NCBI GenBank assembly: GCA_005888075.1
Contig: VBKD01000126.1
Location: forward strand, 3,562 to 13,193
Reading direction: 5' to 3'
DNA: 9,632 bases
Origin: Chloroflexota bacterium
Lineage (GTDB): Bacteria; Chloroflexota; Dormibacteria; Dormibacterales; Dormibacteraceae
Position numbers and translations under genes: made by a program
Notes under the pieces: generated by a model
What the model saw: the letters and a program-made list of their open reading frames with translations, nothing else
What the model was told of the DNA's origin: nothing
Database searches by the model: none
Part shown: one piece after another, positions 7,590-9,632 of the stretch
Numbering within the stretch: the first letter of the stretch is position 1
Layout: each line of letters opens with the position of its first letter

Positions 7590-8567
7590 ATGCGAATCGC
7601 GGTTGACGCCATGGGCGGCGATCACGCGCCGGACCAGGTCGTGCTCGGTGCGGCTCAGGCGGCGCAGGAGTTTGGCATCGATATCTCGTTGGTTGGCCTA
7701 CCCGCGTCCGTCCAGCCGCTGCTCAACAGCCAACCGCGGCTGCGGCTGGTCCCGTGCACCCAGGTCATAACCATGGCTGAGCATCCGGCCCAGGCGGTGC
7801 GGTCGAAGCCCGACTCGTCGATCTCAGTGTGCGCGCGGCTGGTCAAAGAGGGGCGCGCCGAGGGCTGGATTTCGGCCGGTAACTCGGGAGCAATCATGGC
7901 CGCCGCGCTCCTCATACAGGGCCGCATCAGAGGCGTGGAGCGGCCGGCGCTCGGCTCGGTCGTGCCGACCCAAGACGGGTTCGCATACTTCCTCGATGTC
8001 GGGGCCAACGTCGACTCGAAGCCGGAATACATGGTGCAGTTCGCCACCATGGGCGCCGTCTACGCGCGCGAGATGTTGGGTCGCGCCCAGCCCCGTGTCG
8101 CTCTGCTGAGCAATGGAGAGGAGGCGGGCAAGGGCGACGAGCGTGTGCGCGAAACGGCTAGGCGGCTGACTGGCGTGATGCCGGGCTTCGTCGGCAACGT
8201 CGAACCAAAGGATGTCTTCGCGGCCCGCGCCGACGTCGTCGTGGCCGATGGTTTCGTCGGCAACGTGGCGATCAAGATGGCGGAGGCGACGGCCGACTTC
8301 CTCTTTCGCAACCTCCGCGACGAAATCCCCAAGACCTGGTCCGGCAAGATCGGCGGTCTCCTGATCCGGCCACGCGTTCGCCAGCTTCGCGCCCGTATCG
8401 ACTGGCGCGAGTTTGGTGGCGCTCCCCTGCTCGGGATCGATGGCGTCGCCGTCGTGGCACACGGACGCTCGGACGCCCGGGCGATCAAGAACGCCATCCG
8501 GGTAACCCGCGATGCGATCGAAAGTCACCTCGTGGGTAAGATTCGAGCGGAGGTGGGAAGGGCATGA
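7590..8567 (+). CDS. plsX: Phosphate acyltransferase PlsX
   Basis: PlsX makes acyl-phosphate from acyl-ACP and inorganic phosphate; PlsY then uses it for the first acylation of glycerol-3-phosphate. It is a peripheral membrane enzyme linking fatty acid and phospholipid synthesis. The 325 residues fit the family. Signature segments are MRIAVDAMGGDHAPDQVVLG at the N-terminus, EHPAQAVRSKPDSS, GWISAGNSGAIMAAALL, YFLDVGANVDSKPEYMVQFA, VALLSNGEEAGKGDERV, FVGNVEPKDVF, VVADGFVGNVAIKM, and FGGAPLLGIDGVAVVAHG. The ATG is fixed by the conserved start; no Shine-Dalgarno site is visible in the 12-base gap after gyrB, so translation may depend on ribosomes leaving gyrB. The stop codon overlaps the fabF start in an ATGA. 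The genes that usually lie between plsX and fabF (fabD, fabG, acpP) are absent. Confidence 0.95.
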   Translation: MRIAVDAMGGDHAPDQVVLGAAQAAQEFGIDISLVGLPASVQPLLNSQPRLRLVPCTQVITMAEHPAQAVRSKPDSSISVCARLVKEGRAEGWISAGNSGAIMAAALLIQGRIRGVERPALGSVVPTQDGFAYFLDVGANVDSKPEYMVQFATMGAVYAREMLGRAQPRVALLSNGEEAGKGDERVRETARRLTGVMPGFVGNVEPKDVFAARADVVVADGFVGNVAIKMAEATADFLFRNLRDEIPKTWSGKIGGLLIRPRVRQLRARIDWREFGGAPLLGIDGVAVVAHGRSDARAIKNAIRVTRDAIESHLVGKIRAEVGRA

Positions 8568-9632
8568 CCAATGGCCGCGTGCGCGTCGTCGTCACGGGGA
8601 TGGGCACGGTCAATCCGCTCGGCAAGGACCTCGAGGAGTACTGGCACGGTCTGATCGAGGGCCGCAGCACGGCGCGGAACGCCGAATCCTATTCGACCGA
8701 TCGGCTGCCGACGAAGTTCGCCTGTGAGGTCCCCAACTTCGAGCCGCAGAAATACATGGACCGCAAAGCCGCCCAGCGCATGGCGCGCTTTTCCCAGTTG
8801 GCTGTCGCGGCATCAGGGATGGCGCTCGCCGATTCGGGGCTCGACCTCGAGAAGGAAGACAACTTTCGGGTCGGAGTGGCAATGGGAACTGGAATCGGCG
8901 GTTTCGTCGAGATGACAACGGGTGCGATCTCCTTCGCCAGCAAAGGACGCCTCAATCCTCTCTACGCCCCGATGATCATCCCGAACATGGCGGCGGCCTC
9001 GGTGGGGATGCAGTTCCACCTGCGCGGCCCGAACACCACGGTCACGACCGCGTGCGCCGCCTCCACGCACACGCTGGGCGACGCCACCCGAATGATCCAG
9101 CGCGGCGACGTGGACGTGATGCTCGCGGGCGGCACGGAGGCATCGCTCTGCGAGGTCGGCATCGCCTCCTTCAATGCCATCAAGGCGCTGTCGACCCGCA
9201 ATGATGCACCAGAAAAGGCGAGCCGGCCGTTCGACCGGGACCGCGATGGCTTCGTGCCTGGTGAGGGAGCGGGCACGTTGGTGCTGGAGTCACGCGAGCA
9301 TGCGATGAACCGCGGCGCGCGGATCTACGGCGAGGTGCTCGGATTCGCGACCACCTGTGACGCATACCACCAGGTCGCCCCAGACGAGACGGGCGAGGCT
9401 CCTGCCATGGCGGTCAAGCTCGCCATGAAGGATGCAGGCATCGGCCCGAGCGACATCGACTACGTCAACGCGCACGGCACGTCGACGCAGCTCAACGACG
9501 CGGGCGAGACCAAGGCGCTGAAGATCGCGCTGGGCGACCATGCTTACAAGGTCGCGATCAGCAGCACCAAATCGATGATCGGTCACCTGCTCGGCGCGGC
9601 CGGCGCTGTGGAGGCGATCGCCACCTTGCTGA
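8564..9632 (+). CDS. fabF: Beta-ketoacyl-ACP synthase II, 3' end beyond the window
   Basis: FabF condenses malonyl-ACP with a growing acyl-ACP in type II fatty acid elongation. The reading frame stays open from ATG 8564 to the window end (356 complete codons of the usual 410 or so). The N-terminus RVRVVVTGMGTVNPLGKDLE is typical. The thiolase-fold active site is complete: Cys164 in TVTTACAASTHTLGD, His304 in VNAHGTSTQLND, Lys336 in SSTKSMIGHLLGAAG and His341 in the same motif, matching E. coli FabF Cys163, His303, Lys335 and His340. RPFDRDRDGFVPGEGAGTLV and AGGTEAS are also present. This pattern separates it from FabH and from chain-length-factor homologues, which lack the Cys; FabB is less likely by overall resemblance. 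GGAGG (8549-8553) lies 10 bases upstream, and the start overlaps the plsX stop by four bases, so translation is probably coupled. Confidence 0.95.
   Translation, partial: MTNGRVRVVVTGMGTVNPLGKDLEEYWHGLIEGRSTARNAESYSTDRLPTKFACEVPNFEPQKYMDRKAAQRMARFSQLAVAASGMALADSGLDLEKEDNFRVGVAMGTGIGGFVEMTTGAISFASKGRLNPLYAPMIIPNMAAASVGMQFHLRGPNTTVTTACAASTHTLGDATRMIQRGDVDVMLAGGTEASLCEVGIASFNAIKALSTRNDAPEKASRPFDRDRDGFVPGEGAGTLVLESREHAMNRGARIYGEVLGFATTCDAYHQVAPDETGEAPAMAVKLAMKDAGIGPSDIDYVNAHGTSTQLNDAGETKALKIALGDHAYKVAISSTKSMIGHLLGAAGAVEAIATLL

Overview
The window is 9.6 kb of tightly packed, high-GC bacterial chromosome with no sign of mobile elements, CRISPR arrays or RNA genes. Codon use looks uniform, starts include ATG, GTG and TTG, and genes overlap by stop-start fusions (ATGA twice, an 11-nt overlap once). 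Split glycine dehydrogenase subunits (gcvPA/gcvPB), a GyrB ending in the NLDI type of tail, a secreted NfeD-type protease and apparently near-leaderless promoters together suggest a high-GC Gram-positive-like or Chloroflexota/Dormibacterota-type soil bacterium. The lineage is inference only; no marker here settles it.

Layout. (1) 1-390, minus strand: the N-terminal 130 residues of an NfeD/ClpP-class membrane serine protease, cut by the window edge. (2) 391-586: a divergent intergenic region with one promoter-like element facing each way and two perfect tandem hairpins between them. (3) 587-5518, plus strand: a five-gene cluster made of a sigma-70-like protein that lacks region 4, then gcvT, gcvH, gcvPA and gcvPB, ended by a stem-loop plus T-run overlapping the last stop codon. 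(4) 5519-5627: terminator, a 14-bp perfect palindrome and a TAGAAT -10-like box. (5) 5628-9632: gyrB, plsX and fabF (cut by the window end), closely spaced and probably one transcript.

How the genes work together. GcvPA/GcvPB (P-protein, PLP decarboxylase), GcvH (lipoyl carrier) and GcvT (aminomethyltransferase) make three of the four parts of the glycine cleavage system, which turns glycine into CO2, ammonia and methylene-THF. The fourth part (dihydrolipoamide dehydrogenase) is not in the window. PlsX and FabF belong to fatty acid and phospholipid synthesis; GyrB is the ATPase subunit of DNA gyrase.

The most unusual item is the 206-residue sigma-like protein. It keeps the core-RNAP-binding part of region 2 but has a degenerate promoter-melting segment, no region 4 and an acidic tail, and its stop overlaps the start of gcvT. 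It is a candidate regulator of transcription or of the glycine cleavage operon, not a normal sigma factor.
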